DNA of 64,000 bases from Microbacterium sp. Root166 (GCF_001427145.1 NZ_LMGL01000003.1:388879-452878), one strand, 5' to 3'; numbered from the stretch's first letter, positions 53,251-63,101 are shown. A program made the numbers and translations. The notes: a model not told the origin generated them from the letters alone.

Positions 53251-54269
53251 CCGACCTCGTCCGCGGCGCCTATCGCCGCTTCCTCCTGATCGGGCTCGTC
53301 CTTCCCCTCGTCGTCGCGGTTATCGCCGTCGCGCTGCAGCTGTGGTGGCTGCCGTCGCTGCCGGACCCAGCAGCGATCCACTGGTCCGGCTCGGGTCCCG
53401 ACGGCTTCGCGCCGCCCTGGACGTACCCGGTGCTCACCGCTGCCCTCGCGATCGGGCTGCCGCTGCTGCTCGCCGGCATCGCCCACGCCGCCGCGCGGGC
53501 AGGGGAGTGGGGACCGAACCTGCGATTCCTCGGCGCGGTCTCGCTCGGCACGTCGCTCGGCCTTTCCCTCGCGCTGACGTGGTCGGTCGCGATGCAGCGC
53601 GGGCTGACGGATGCCGCGGACGCCCCGGGCGTCGGCATCCCCCTCCTCGCGGCGCTCGGTCTGGGGCTCGTCGCGGGAGTCATCGGATGGTTCGCGCAGC
53701 CCGGGGTCTCCCGCAGCAACGGGACGGCCGCTTCCGGTCAGGCGGCGCCGATCGTGCTGGCTGAGGGGGAACGCGCCGTCTGGCTGCGCACGACCACGAT
53801 GTCGCGAGGCGGGATGGCGGCACTCCTCGCCGGGGTCCTCGCGCTCGCGGGCGCCGTCTTCGTCACCGCCCTCGCCGGGCCCGATCGCCGTCTTCCCTGG
53901 ATCCTCGCGGGCGCGCTCGTGGTCTTCCTCCTCGCCGTCCTGAGCACCACGGTGTTCCGCGTGCGCGTCGACGAGCAGGGCCTCACCGTGCGCTCCGGTC
54001 TCGGCGTGCCCCGGTTCCGGGTGCCGCTGGGCGACGTCGCGACCGCCGAGGTGTCCCACGTCCAGGCGCTCGCGGAGTTCGGCGGCATCGGCATCCGCTC
54101 GGTTCCGGGCCGCCGCTTCGGAGTGGTGCTGCGCTCGGGCGACGCGCTGCGGGTGCACCGCGTCGACGGCCGGGAATTCGTCGTGACGGTCGACGACGCG
54201 ACGACGGGTGCAGCGCTGCTGACCGCGCTGGCGGCGCGCGAACGAGCCGCGGTGCCCGGGACGACTTGA
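53247..54269 (+). CDS. DUF1648 membrane protein, partner of the GntR regulator
   Basis: This 340-residue protein begins with a transmembrane segment and the DUF1648 core PDPAAIHWSGSGPDGFAPPW, followed by about six more hydrophobic segments. The C-terminal 100 residues (DEQGLTVRSGLGVPRFRVPL) resemble a PH-like domain. DUF1648 occurs in SdpI-type immunity proteins and related envelope proteins. The ATGA overlap with the regulator suggests it is its regulated target. Confidence 0.82.
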   Translation: MTDLVRGAYRRFLLIGLVLPLVVAVIAVALQLWWLPSLPDPAAIHWSGSGPDGFAPPWTYPVLTAALAIGLPLLLAGIAHAAARAGEWGPNLRFLGAVSLGTSLGLSLALTWSVAMQRGLTDAADAPGVGIPLLAALGLGLVAGVIGWFAQPGVSRSNGTAASGQAAPIVLAEGERAVWLRTTTMSRGGMAALLAGVLALAGAVFVTALAGPDRRLPWILAGALVVFLLAVLSTTVFRVRVDEQGLTVRSGLGVPRFRVPLGDVATAEVSHVQALAEFGGIGIRSVPGRRFGVVLRSGDALRVHRVDGREFVVTVDDATTGAALLTALAARERAAVPGTT

Positions 54270-54294
54270 CCGCCGGCACGAGCACCGGTTTGCT
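54267..54294 (+). promoter_or_regulatory. Promoter of the O-methyltransferase gene
   Basis: TTGACC (54266-54271) and TTTGCT (54289-54294) are 17 nt apart, and the ATG follows 6 nt later. It is the only leaderless-type start in the window with a clear consensus -35. Confidence 0.55.
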
Positions 54295-54300
54295 GAACCC

Positions 54301-54969
54301 ATGACCGATCCCACCCCCGACCTGTGGCGCCGCGTGGACGCCTATCTCACCGAGACGCTCGTGGGGCACGACCCCGTGCTGGACGGCGCGGTCGCCGATC
54401 AGAACGCGGCGGGTCTGCCTCCGATCGAGGTCGCACCGGTCAACGGCAAGCTCCTGAACCTGCTCACCCGCATCAGCGGCGCTCGCCGGGTGCTCGAGAT
54501 CGGCACGCTCGGCGCATACTCGACGATCTGGATGGCGCGCGGACTGCCCGACGACGGCTTCATCGTCACGATCGAGGCCGAGCCCCGCATCGCCGACATC
54601 GCGCGCGCCAATCTCGAGCGGGCCGGTGTCGCGGGCAAGGTCGAGGTCAAGCTCGGTCGTGCCGCCGAGGTGCTGCCCACGCTCGACGGTTCGGAGCCGT
54701 TCGACCTCGTCTTCATCGACGCCGACAAGGAGTCGAACACGATCTACCTCGACTGGGCGGCGCGCCTGGGCCGGCCCGGCACCGTCGTCGTGGTCGACAA
54801 CACCGTGCGCGGGGGAGAGGTCGCCAACCCCGCCACCGAGAACCCGCAGGTGATCGGCGTGCAGCGCGGGCTGGAGATGCTCGGACGCGACCCGAGATTC
54901 GACGCCACGGCGCTCCAGACGCTCGACCTGAAGGGCTACGACGGGGTCGCGATCGCCATCGTCCTGTGA
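54301..54969 (+). CDS. Class I SAM-dependent O-methyltransferase
   Basis: This 222-residue enzyme matches the catechol/caffeoyl-CoA O-methyltransferase-like family (type 3). The SAM loop is RVLEIGTLGAYSTIWMARGL, the metal/acceptor segment is VFIDADKESNTIYLDWAARL, and VVVDNTVRGGEV follows. The acceptor is unknown. It precedes eno but with its own promoter. Confidence 0.9.
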   Translation: MTDPTPDLWRRVDAYLTETLVGHDPVLDGAVADQNAAGLPPIEVAPVNGKLLNLLTRISGARRVLEIGTLGAYSTIWMARGLPDDGFIVTIEAEPRIADIARANLERAGVAGKVEVKLGRAAEVLPTLDGSEPFDLVFIDADKESNTIYLDWAARLGRPGTVVVVDNTVRGGEVANPATENPQVIGVQRGLEMLGRDPRFDATALQTLDLKGYDGVAIAIVL

Positions 54970-55020
54970 GCGTAAACATCGGATGAGTCGGCGTCCTGTG
55001 GCTCGCGGCATCCCGATCAC

Positions 55021-56367
<1,347 letters not shown>

Positions 56368-56368
56368 C

Positions 56369-56381
56369 GCTCTGACAGAGC
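56369..56381 (+). terminator. Short hairpin between eno and divIC
   Basis: GCTCT-GAC-AGAGC is a small 5-bp stem 2 nt after the eno stop. It may only modulate readthrough, since divIC follows 20 bp later with a GGGGGAG ribosome-binding site. Confidence 0.35.
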
Positions 56382-56400
56382 ACTGAAGAGAGGGGGAGCC

Positions 56401-56940
56401 GTGGCGAAGACGACGGCTCCCTCTTCTCGTCCCGCCGGACGCCGTCCGGTCCGGCGCCCGGTCGACGTGCGGGGCTGGCTCGGCGGCATCCGTCTGTCGG
56501 GCTTCATGGTCATCATGCTCGGGCTGGTGGTCCTCGCGACCTTCGTCCTGGTGCCGACGATCGGCACCTACGTCGACCAGCGGCAGCAGATCGCCGCGCT
56601 CGCCGCCGCCGTCGAGATCAGCCGCGACGAGGTCGAGGAGCTCGAGTCGCAGCGCGATCGCTGGGCGGATCCCGCCTACATCACGACGCAGGCGCGCGAG
56701 CGGCTGTACTACGTGCGCCCGGGCGAGGTCGTCTACCTCGTCGACAACGATCTGCCGCCGGAGCTGCGCCCGCAGGAGCAGGCGCCGGTGAGCGACGAGG
56801 TCGAGCAGACGCGGACCGACTGGATGTCGCAGCTCGTGCGGTCCGTGACCGCGGCCGGATTGGCCCAGACCGTCAAGCTTCCCGCGATCGGCGTTCCCGA
56901 CGCGCCGCCGCCCGGCGACACGCCCGCGCCGACCCCCTGA
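56401..56940 (+). CDS. divIC: Septum formation initiator / DivIC-FtsB-like protein
   Basis: This 179-residue bitopic membrane protein has a basic cytoplasmic N-terminus (about 1-35), one transmembrane helix (GFMVIMLGLVVLATFVLVP), and an extracytoplasmic coiled coil (QRQQIAALAAAVEISRDEVE) followed by the DivIC/FtsB end WADPAYITTQARERLYYVRP and GEVVYLVD. A Pro-rich tail ends it. It is expected to join the FtsL/FtsQ division complex. Its position behind eno is the conserved actinobacterial order (Rv1024). Confidence 0.92.
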   Translation: MAKTTAPSSRPAGRRPVRRPVDVRGWLGGIRLSGFMVIMLGLVVLATFVLVPTIGTYVDQRQQIAALAAAVEISRDEVEELESQRDRWADPAYITTQARERLYYVRPGEVVYLVDNDLPPELRPQEQAPVSDEVEQTRTDWMSQLVRSVTAAGLAQTVKLPAIGVPDAPPPGDTPAPTP

Positions 56941-56988
56941 CCGTCGCGGACTCCCATGACGATCCAGCACCGTCCCAGGCGGCGCCGA

Positions 56989-56994
56989 TACCCT
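56989..56994 (+). promoter_or_regulatory. Leaderless-type -10 (TACCCT) of the DUF501 gene
   Basis: TACCCT lies 6 nt before the GTG at 57001, supporting it over the in-frame ATG at 56956. Confidence 0.5.
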
Positions 56995-57000
56995 GGCGAC

Positions 57001-57519
57001 GTGACGACCGTGCCGCTCTCCCCTGTCAGTGACGCCGACCTCGAGGTGCTGCGCGAGCAGCTGGGCCGCCCGTCCCGCGGGGCGGTGGGCATCGCCGCAC
57101 GCTGCGTCTGCGGCAATCCCACCGTCGTGGCCACGTCCCCGCGGCTGCCCGACGGCACGCCGTTCCCCACGTTCTACTACCTCACCCATCCGGCCGCGAC
57201 GGTCGCGATGTCGGTTCTCGAGGCCGACCACGTCATGCGGGCGCTCAACGACGAGCTCGCCGACGACGAGGACCTCGCCGCGGCGTACGCCGCCGCGCAC
57301 GAGGCCTACCTGCGCGACCGCGCGGTGTACGGCGAGGTCGAGGAGATCGACGGCATCTCCGCCGGCGGCATGCCCACGCGCGTCAAGTGCCTGCACGCCC
57401 TCGCCGGTCACGCGCTCGCCGCCGGTCCGGGTGTGAACCCGATCGGCGACCGGGCGCTCGAGCTCTCGTCGTGGTCGCCCGACCGCTGCGTGTGCGAACG
57501 GCCCGGGAACGCCGGATGA
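57001..57519 (+). CDS. DUF501-family protein
   Basis: From GTG 57001 this is a 172-residue protein of the DUF501 family, conserved next to eno and divIC in actinobacteria (Rv1025). Conserved elements are LGRPSRGAVGIAARCVCGNP, PTFYYLTHPAATVAMSVLEA and the paired cysteine-containing segments RVKCLHALAGHALAAGPGVN and VCERPGN. Two CxC/C-type motifs suggest a metal site, but no function is established. An in-frame ATG at 56956 would add 15 basic residues. The stop overlaps the protease start. Confidence 0.88.
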   Translation: MTTVPLSPVSDADLEVLREQLGRPSRGAVGIAARCVCGNPTVVATSPRLPDGTPFPTFYYLTHPAATVAMSVLEADHVMRALNDELADDEDLAAAYAAAHEAYLRDRAVYGEVEEIDGISAGGMPTRVKCLHALAGHALAAGPGVNPIGDRALELSSWSPDRCVCERPGNAG

Positions 57520-58799
57520 TCAGGCGCCTTGTCGCCGCGATCGCCGGTGCCGCCGTCGCACTGACGCTGATGGCCGCGGCTCCGGCTGCGGCGGCCACGC
57601 TGCCCGACGAGGCTCCGACGACCGACCCGGTGCGCGACGCGGAGTACTGGCTCGCGGACTACGGCATCGAGAAGGCGTGGGAGACCACCCGCGGCAAGGG
57701 CGTGCGGATCGCGGTCATCGACACCGGCATCGGCAAGGGCCCGGTCGAGTTCGAGGGCGCCGTGGTCGGCGGCACCGACGTCTCGGGTGCCGGAACCTCC
57801 GACGGGCGCACCCCGGTGGGTGCGGTCGACGCGAACCACGGCAGCTGGGTGGCGTCGCTCGCGGCCGGCCGGGGAACCGGGCCGCAGACCGGCATGATCG
57901 GCGTCGCGCCCGAGGCCGAGCTGCTCTCGGTGTCCGTCGGCTTCGGCTCGGCCGCGACCAAGCCCTTCACCGAGCAGATCTCCGAGGCGATCCGGTGGTC
58001 CGTGGACCACGGGGCGGACGTCATCAACATGTCGCTCACGACGAACACCCCGGACTGGGACGAGAGCTGGGACGAGGCGTTCCTCTACGCGTTCGAGCAC
58101 GACGTCGTGGTCATCGTCGCCGCGGGCAACCGGGGGAGCGGCACCACGCTGGTGGGAGCCCCCGCGACGATCCCGGGCGTGCTCACGGTCGCGGGGGTCG
58201 ATCCGAACGGCAACGCCAGCGTCGAGGCATCCACCCAGGGCATCACGATCGGCGTCTCCGCGCCCAGTGAGAACCTCGTGGGGGTGTCGGCGGACGGCCG
58301 CCTGGTGCTCTGGAACGGCACCAGCGGCGCGGCGCCGATCGTGGCCGGCATCGCCGCGCTCGTGCGCTCCGCCCACCCCGAGCTCGATGCCGACAACGTC
58401 ATCAACCGCATCGTCGCCACGGCCCGGCCTGCACTGAACGCCACCGAGGTCCCGGACCCCCTGTACGGCTTCGGACTGGTGGATGCCGCGGCCGCCGTCA
58501 CCGCGGACGTGCCCACCGTGGCCGAGAATCCCATGGGCAGCCTGACCGAGTGGATCCGGGTGCACCGGCGCGCACAGAGCGACCCGTCGCCGGCGCTCCC
58601 CGCCGAGCCGGTGGCCGTCGAGCCGCTCCCGCCGGCCGACAGCGCGGAGCGCGAAACCTCGGCCCTGCTGCCCTCGCAGCAGACCCTGCTCTACGGGACT
58701 CTGCCGCTCTCGGTGCTCACAGCGACGGCTATACTGGTGGCGCTCGGCGTCACCGCAGCTGTCCGACGCATCCGATTGGCGTCCCGCACGCCGAGCTGA
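57516..58799 (+). CDS. Mycosin-like S8 serine protease, membrane anchored
   Basis: This 427-residue subtilisin-family protease has a signal peptide (RRLVAAIAGAAVALTLMAAA), the catalytic triad Asp69 (RIAVIDTGIG), His108 (DANHGSWVASLAAG) and Ser270 (NGTSGAAPIVAGIAAL), the oxyanion Asn in VVIVAAGNRGSG, a Pro-rich linker, and a C-terminal transmembrane helix (about 395-420) with a short basic tail. This layout is that of mycosins (MycP), which belong to type VII secretion loci. No other type VII gene is in the window. The ATG overlaps the DUF501 stop. Confidence 0.88.
   Translation: MIRRLVAAIAGAAVALTLMAAAPAAAATLPDEAPTTDPVRDAEYWLADYGIEKAWETTRGKGVRIAVIDTGIGKGPVEFEGAVVGGTDVSGAGTSDGRTPVGAVDANHGSWVASLAAGRGTGPQTGMIGVAPEAELLSVSVGFGSAATKPFTEQISEAIRWSVDHGADVINMSLTTNTPDWDESWDEAFLYAFEHDVVVIVAAGNRGSGTTLVGAPATIPGVLTVAGVDPNGNASVEASTQGITIGVSAPSENLVGVSADGRLVLWNGTSGAAPIVAGIAALVRSAHPELDADNVINRIVATARPALNATEVPDPLYGFGLVDAAAAVTADVPTVAENPMGSLTEWIRVHRRAQSDPSPALPAEPVAVEPLPPADSAERETSALLPSQQTLLYGTLPLSVLTATAILVALGVTAAVRRIRLASRTPS
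58730..58735 (+). promoter_or_regulatory. -10 (TATACT) of ndh inside the protease gene
   Basis: TATACT is a near-perfect -10 inside the last codons of the protease gene. It would give a leader of about 78 nt with GGGGAG before the ndh GTG at 58820. Confidence 0.45.
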
Positions 58800-58819
58800 C
58801 TCAGGGGAGTTCTCCAACC

Positions 58820-60271
58820 GTGACCAACACCGTGCCCAAGATCCTTGTCGTCGGTGGCGGCTATGCAGGTTTCTACACCGCATGGAAGCTCGAGAAGCAC
58901 CTGCGCCGTGGTGAGGCCGAGGTGACGATCGTCGACCCGCTGCCGTACATGACCTACCAGCCCTTCCTCCCGGAGGTCGCGGCGGGCTCCATCGAGGCGC
59001 GCCACTCGGTGGTGGCGCTGCGTCGTCACCTGAAGAAGACGACCGTGGTGGCCGCGAAGGTCACCGGTATCAACCACGCCGGCAAGGTCGCGACGATCAC
59101 GCCGCTGGTGGGCGAGCCCTACGAGTTCGAGTACGACCAGATCGTGGTCACGGCCGGCGCGGTCTCGCGCACCTTCCCGATCCCCGGCATCGCCGACAAC
59201 GCGATCGGCCTCAAGACCATCGAAGAGGCCGTGGCGATCCGCGACCGCCTGATGTCCAACTTCGACAAGGCCGCCACGCTTCCGGCCGGTCCTGAGCGCG
59301 ACCGGCTGCTGACCGTCGTCGTCGTCGGCGGCGGCTTCGCCGGCATCGAGGTGTTCGCGGAGCTCCGCTCGCTCGCCTCGTCGCTGGTCAAGAGCTATCC
59401 GCAGCTCACCTTCGACGACACGCACTTCCACCTGATCGAGGCGATGGGGCGCATCATGCCCGAGGTCTCGCTGAAGACGAGCGAGTGGGTGCTCAAGGAC
59501 CTCGCCAAGCGCGGTGCCTCGGTGCACCTCGACACCCAGCTCACGAGCGCCGTCGACGGCGTCGTCGAGCTGTCCACGGGCGAGACGATCCCCGCCGACC
59601 TGATCGTCTGGACCGCCGGCGTCATGGCCAACCCGACCGTCGTCCGCGGCGGCGACCTCCCCGTCGAGGAGCGCGGTCGCATCCGCACCCGCGCCGATCT
59701 GCGGGTCGGCTCCGACGAGGAGATCGTCGAGGGCGCCTGGGCGGCTGGCGACGTCTCGGCCGTGCCCGACCTCTCCGGCGGCGGTGTGGGCGGCTACTGC
59801 GTGCCCAACGCCCAGCACGCCGTGCGCCAGGCCAAGCTCCTCGCGAAGAACCTGGTGGCGGTCCTCCGCGGCGAGCTGCCGCGCGACTACGTGCACAAGA
59901 ACCTCGGCGCCGTCGCGGGCCTCGGTCTCTACAACGGCGTGTTCCAGTCCGGCAACATCGCTCTCAAGGGCCTGGTGGCCTGGGTCGCGCACCGCGGCTA
60001 CCACGGCCTGGCGATGCCGACGTGGGAGCGCAAGTTCCGTGTGCTGTGGGGCTGGTGGAACAACCTCTGGCTCGGCCGCGATCTCGTGAACCTGTCGACG
60101 GTGCAGAACCCTCGCTACGTGTTCGAGGAGTTCGCCGCGCGTCCCCGCCCGGTCCAGCCCGCGGTGACGCCGCCGGCCGTGCCGCGCGAGCAGGGCAAGC
60201 GGGCCGACCAGCCCGAGAAGGTCGAGGCCGACAAGGCCAAGGCCAAGGCCGAGGCCGCCGTCGCGCGCTGA
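58820..60271 (+). CDS. ndh: Type II NADH dehydrogenase
   Basis: This 483-residue NDH-2 oxidises NADH and reduces quinone without pumping protons. The FAD site is KILVVGGGYAGFYTAWKLEK, the NADH site is VVVVGGGFAGIEVFAELRS, and AAGDVSAVPDLSG and VGGYCVPNAQHAVRQAK are the conserved FAD/quinone segments. Amphipathic C-terminal segments (WERKFRVLWGWWNNLWL) would attach it to the membrane, and a charged Ala/Lys/Glu-rich tail ends it. The start is GTG. Confidence 0.94.
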   Translation: MTNTVPKILVVGGGYAGFYTAWKLEKHLRRGEAEVTIVDPLPYMTYQPFLPEVAAGSIEARHSVVALRRHLKKTTVVAAKVTGINHAGKVATITPLVGEPYEFEYDQIVVTAGAVSRTFPIPGIADNAIGLKTIEEAVAIRDRLMSNFDKAATLPAGPERDRLLTVVVVGGGFAGIEVFAELRSLASSLVKSYPQLTFDDTHFHLIEAMGRIMPEVSLKTSEWVLKDLAKRGASVHLDTQLTSAVDGVVELSTGETIPADLIVWTAGVMANPTVVRGGDLPVEERGRIRTRADLRVGSDEEIVEGAWAAGDVSAVPDLSGGGVGGYCVPNAQHAVRQAKLLAKNLVAVLRGELPRDYVHKNLGAVAGLGLYNGVFQSGNIALKGLVAWVAHRGYHGLAMPTWERKFRVLWGWWNNLWLGRDLVNLSTVQNPRYVFEEFAARPRPVQPAVTPPAVPREQGKRADQPEKVEADKAKAKAEAAVAR

Positions 60272-60298
60272 ACCGAACGACAGCCGACGAGCGGGCGG

Positions 60299-60304
60299 TA
60301 GCGT
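60299..60304 (+). promoter_or_regulatory. Putative -10 (TAGCGT) of the tRNA with anticodon UAA
   Basis: TAGCGT lies about 21 nt before the mature tRNA 5' end, a plausible distance for a short 5' leader removed by RNase P. Confidence 0.4.
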
Positions 60305-60325
60305 GGTGGCGTTCGCTTCGGCAGC

Positions 60326-60399
60326 GCCCCCGTAGCCCAATCGGCAGAGGCAGGCGACTTAAAATCGCTTCAGTCTGGGTTCGAGTCCCAGCGGGGGTA
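60326..60399 (+). tRNA. tRNA with anticodon UAA (Leu), class I variable loop
   Basis: The fold has an acceptor stem GCCCCCG/CGGGGGT (first pair G-U), a 3-bp D-stem with the conserved GG, an anticodon stem GGCGA/TCGCT with the loop CTTAAAA (anticodon TAA at 60360-60362), a variable loop of only 5 nt, and a T-arm CTGGG/TTCGAGT/CCCAG. The anticodon reads UUA (Leu). Bacterial leucine tRNAs normally have a long variable arm; this one does not. CC but not the final A follows the discriminator. Confidence 0.9.
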
Positions 60400-60479
60400 C
60401 CGGGCCCGCGGCGGTGCCGGTGACGGCCCCGCGCGGAGTCTAGGCTGGTGCCCATGTGCGCGCGATGGAGCCGGGACGT

Positions 60480-61709
60480 ATGAGCCTCGACCTGCTGTCG
60501 GCGACCGTCGCGGCCGAGCCGTGGAAGGACGCGGCGGCCTTCTGGCGGGGCCTCGAGGACGCCGTCTCCGGCGTCTCCGGCCCGGTCGCGACGCTGAGCC
60601 TGCCGGCCCTGCGCTACAACGCGCTCGACATGGTGGTCCGCGCCGGCGGAGTGCCCCTGCGCGTCGCGAGCAAGTCGGTTCGCGTGCGCGAGGTGATCGA
60701 CGCCGCCCTCGAGCTGGCCGGCTACCAGGGCATCCTCGCGTTCACGCTGCCCGAGGCCCTGTGGCTCGCACAGACGCGCGACGATGTCGTGCTGGGCTAC
60801 CCGACCGCGGACCGCTCCGCCCTGGCCGCGCTGGTGGTCGATGAGCAGGCCGCCTCCCGGGTCACGCTCATGGTCGACGACCTCGGGCAGCTCGACCTCG
60901 TCGACGCCGTCGCCGCGCCCGGCGCCCGGCCCGAGATCCGCGTGGCGATCGACGCGGATGCGTCCTGGCGCGCCCCCGGCCTCGGCCACATCGGCGTCCA
61001 TCGGTCGCCGGTGCATGAGCCCGGCGAGGTCGCCGCGCTGGCACGGGCCATCGCCGCGCGCCGGGGCTTCCGGCTCGTCGGCCTGATGATGTACGAGGCG
61101 CAGATCGCCGGCCAGGGCGATGACACCGGCTCGGGCGACAGGCTCATCCGCTGGATGCAGCGACGCTCCTCGCACGAGCTGCTGGCCCGTCGCGCCGCGA
61201 TCGTGGCGGCGCTGCGCGACATCGCGCCGCTCGAGTTCGTCAACGGCGGCGGCACGGGCTCGCTCGAGTTCACGGCATCCGATCAGGCCGTCACCGAGAT
61301 CACCGCCGGCAGCGGACTCCTCGCCGGGCACCTGTTCGACGGCTACCGCTCGTTCGACCTGGCCCCCGCGGCAGCGTTCTCGCTCGAGGTGGTGCGCAAG
61401 CCGCAGGCCGATATCGCCACCGTGCTGGGCGGCGGCTGGATCGCGTCCGGGCCTCCGGTCGCGTCGCGGCAGCCGCTTCCGGTGTGGCCGCCCGGGCTGC
61501 AGACGATGGGACGCGAGGGCGCGGGAGAGGTGCAGACTCCGCTGCAGGGCGAGTCCGCCCGGCGACTCCACGTGGGCGACCGCGTCTGGTTCCGGCACTC
61601 CAAGAGCGGCGAGCTGGCAGAGCGGGTCGACCGCTACCACGTCGTCGACGGCGACCGCCTCGTCGGCGAGGTGCCGACGTATCGCGGCGAGGGAAAGGCA
61701 TTCCTGTGA
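60480..61709 (+). CDS. PLP-dependent amino acid aldolase/racemase-like enzyme (fold type III)
   Basis: This roughly 409-residue protein has an alanine-racemase-type N-terminal barrel (LSLPALRYNALDMVVRAGGV) with the PLP lysine in RVASKSVRVREV, followed by D-threonine-aldolase/D-serine-dehydratase-like features (IGVHRSP, NGGGTGSLEF, AAAFSLEVVRKP) and a C-terminal domain with LHVGDRVWFRHSKSGEL. Such enzymes act on D-amino acids or hydroxy-amino acids; the substrate is not predictable. A TAGGCT -10 at 60441-60446 precedes an alternative GTG at 60456 (8 more residues). It overlaps the lactone oxidase by 4 nt. Confidence 0.82.
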   Translation: MSLDLLSATVAAEPWKDAAAFWRGLEDAVSGVSGPVATLSLPALRYNALDMVVRAGGVPLRVASKSVRVREVIDAALELAGYQGILAFTLPEALWLAQTRDDVVLGYPTADRSALAALVVDEQAASRVTLMVDDLGQLDLVDAVAAPGARPEIRVAIDADASWRAPGLGHIGVHRSPVHEPGEVAALARAIAARRGFRLVGLMMYEAQIAGQGDDTGSGDRLIRWMQRRSSHELLARRAAIVAALRDIAPLEFVNGGGTGSLEFTASDQAVTEITAGSGLLAGHLFDGYRSFDLAPAAAFSLEVVRKPQADIATVLGGGWIASGPPVASRQPLPVWPPGLQTMGREGAGEVQTPLQGESARRLHVGDRVWFRHSKSGELAERVDRYHVVDGDRLVGEVPTYRGEGKAFL

Positions 61710-63019
61710 CACGACCCGGTGGCAGGTGGGAGAACTGGGGGAGGTCCGAGTCGGTGCGTCCCCGGCGCGTCGAATTCCCCCGCACCGCGGAGGCGGTGCA
61801 GCGCGCGGTGACCGCCGCAGCTGCGGGCGGCCTCCAGATCAAGGCCGTCGGTGCCGGGCACAGCTTCACCGGCATCGCCGTCGCTCCGGGGGTCCTGCTC
61901 GACCTCAGCGACCTCACGGGCATGGTCGCGATCGACGTGGAGCGCCGTCGCGTGACGCTGCGGGCCGGCACGCGGCTGCACCAGGTGCCGGCGATCCTCG
62001 CCCCGTACGGGCTCGCGATGGAGAACCTCGGCGACATCGACCGCCAGTCGATCTCCGGTGCGATCTCCACCGGGACTCACGGCACGGGCGCGCGGTTCGG
62101 CGGCATCGCCGCTCAGGTGGTCGGAGCCACGCTCGTCACCGCATCCGGTGAGCTGCTCACGGTCAGCGAGACCGAGAACGCCGAGCTGCTGCCCGCCGTC
62201 GCGCTCGGGCTGGGTGCCCTCGGCATCCTGGTGGAGGTCACCGTGCAGTGCGTGCCGGCGTTCGTGCTGCACGCGGTCGAGCAGTCCGAGTCACTCGACG
62301 CTGTACTCGCCCGCCTGGACGAGCGCGTCGACGGTGCGGACCACTTCGAGTTCTACTGGTTCCCGCACACCGACCGGGCGATGACCAAGACCAACACGCG
62401 ACTGCCCGAGAGCGCGCCGCGGCATCCGCTCTCGCCCGTCGGCAGATGGGTCGACGACACCCTCGTCGGAAGCGGTCTGCACCAGATCGCCTGCAGCGTG
62501 GCCAAGACGATCCCCCCGACCATCCCGCCGATCAACAGGCTCTCGGTGAAGATGTGGGGCAACCGCGAGTTCACCGACCTGTCCTCGCGCGTCTTCGCGA
62601 CGACGCGGTCGGTGCGCTTCCGCGAGATGGAGTACGCACTGCCGGCGGAGAACGTCATCCCCGCGTTCGACGAGCTGCGGGCGCTCATCGACCGGCGCCG
62701 CTGGCGGATCTCGTTCCCCGTCGAGGTGCGCTTCGCCGCGGCCGACGACCGCTGGCTCTCCACGGCCCACGGCCGCGCGAGCGGCTACATCGCCGTCCAC
62801 CGCTACTGGCGCGAGGACCCCACCGAGTACTTCGCGGCGGTGGAGGAGATCATGCTCGAGCATGACGGGCGCCCGCACTGGGGCAAGATGCACACCCTGG
62901 ATGCCGCAGCCCTGCGCGAGCGGTACCCGCGCTTCGACGACTTCACGGCGCTCCGCGACCGGCTGGATCCCGAGCGGCTGTTCCAGAACCCCTACCTGGC
63001 GCGCGTGCTCGATGGGTAA
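61706..63019 (+). CDS. Sugar-1,4-lactone oxidase, VAO fold
   Basis: This 437-residue flavoprotein matches the D-arabinono/L-gulono-1,4-lactone oxidase family. The FAD domain has KAVGAGHSFTGIAVAPGVLL, whose His is the predicted covalent FAD link, and DRQSISGAISTGTHGTGAR with GALGILVEVTV. The C-terminal ALO domain has FEFYWFPHTDRAMTKTN, EVRFAAADDRWLSTAHGR and HWGKMHTL, and ends DPERLFQNPYLARVL. GTGA overlap couples it to the PLP enzyme, so the two may serve one catabolic step. Confidence 0.9.
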   Translation: MTRPGGRWENWGRSESVRPRRVEFPRTAEAVQRAVTAAAAGGLQIKAVGAGHSFTGIAVAPGVLLDLSDLTGMVAIDVERRRVTLRAGTRLHQVPAILAPYGLAMENLGDIDRQSISGAISTGTHGTGARFGGIAAQVVGATLVTASGELLTVSETENAELLPAVALGLGALGILVEVTVQCVPAFVLHAVEQSESLDAVLARLDERVDGADHFEFYWFPHTDRAMTKTNTRLPESAPRHPLSPVGRWVDDTLVGSGLHQIACSVAKTIPPTIPPINRLSVKMWGNREFTDLSSRVFATTRSVRFREMEYALPAENVIPAFDELRALIDRRRWRISFPVEVRFAAADDRWLSTAHGRASGYIAVHRYWREDPTEYFAAVEEIMLEHDGRPHWGKMHTLDAAALRERYPRFDDFTALRDRLDPERLFQNPYLARVLDG

Positions 63020-63067
63020 CGGCTGAGAGTCCTCCCCAGCGGCTGATGGCGCGCCGACCCCGCTGGC

Positions 63068-63073
63068 TAGGAT
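63068..63073 (+). promoter_or_regulatory. -10 (TAGGAT) of lemA
   Basis: TAGGAT overlaps an in-frame ATG at 63072, so translation must begin downstream. The ATG at 63102, with GGAG about 9 nt upstream, fits a short leader. Confidence 0.5.
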
Positions 63074-63101
63074 GAGGGAAACCTCGAACGGAGTCACTGC
63101 T

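Noticed and set aside
63072..63101. ATG 63072 as the lemA start
   Set aside because: It overlaps the TAGGAT -10, and the next ATG begins directly at the membrane helix with a GGAG upstream.
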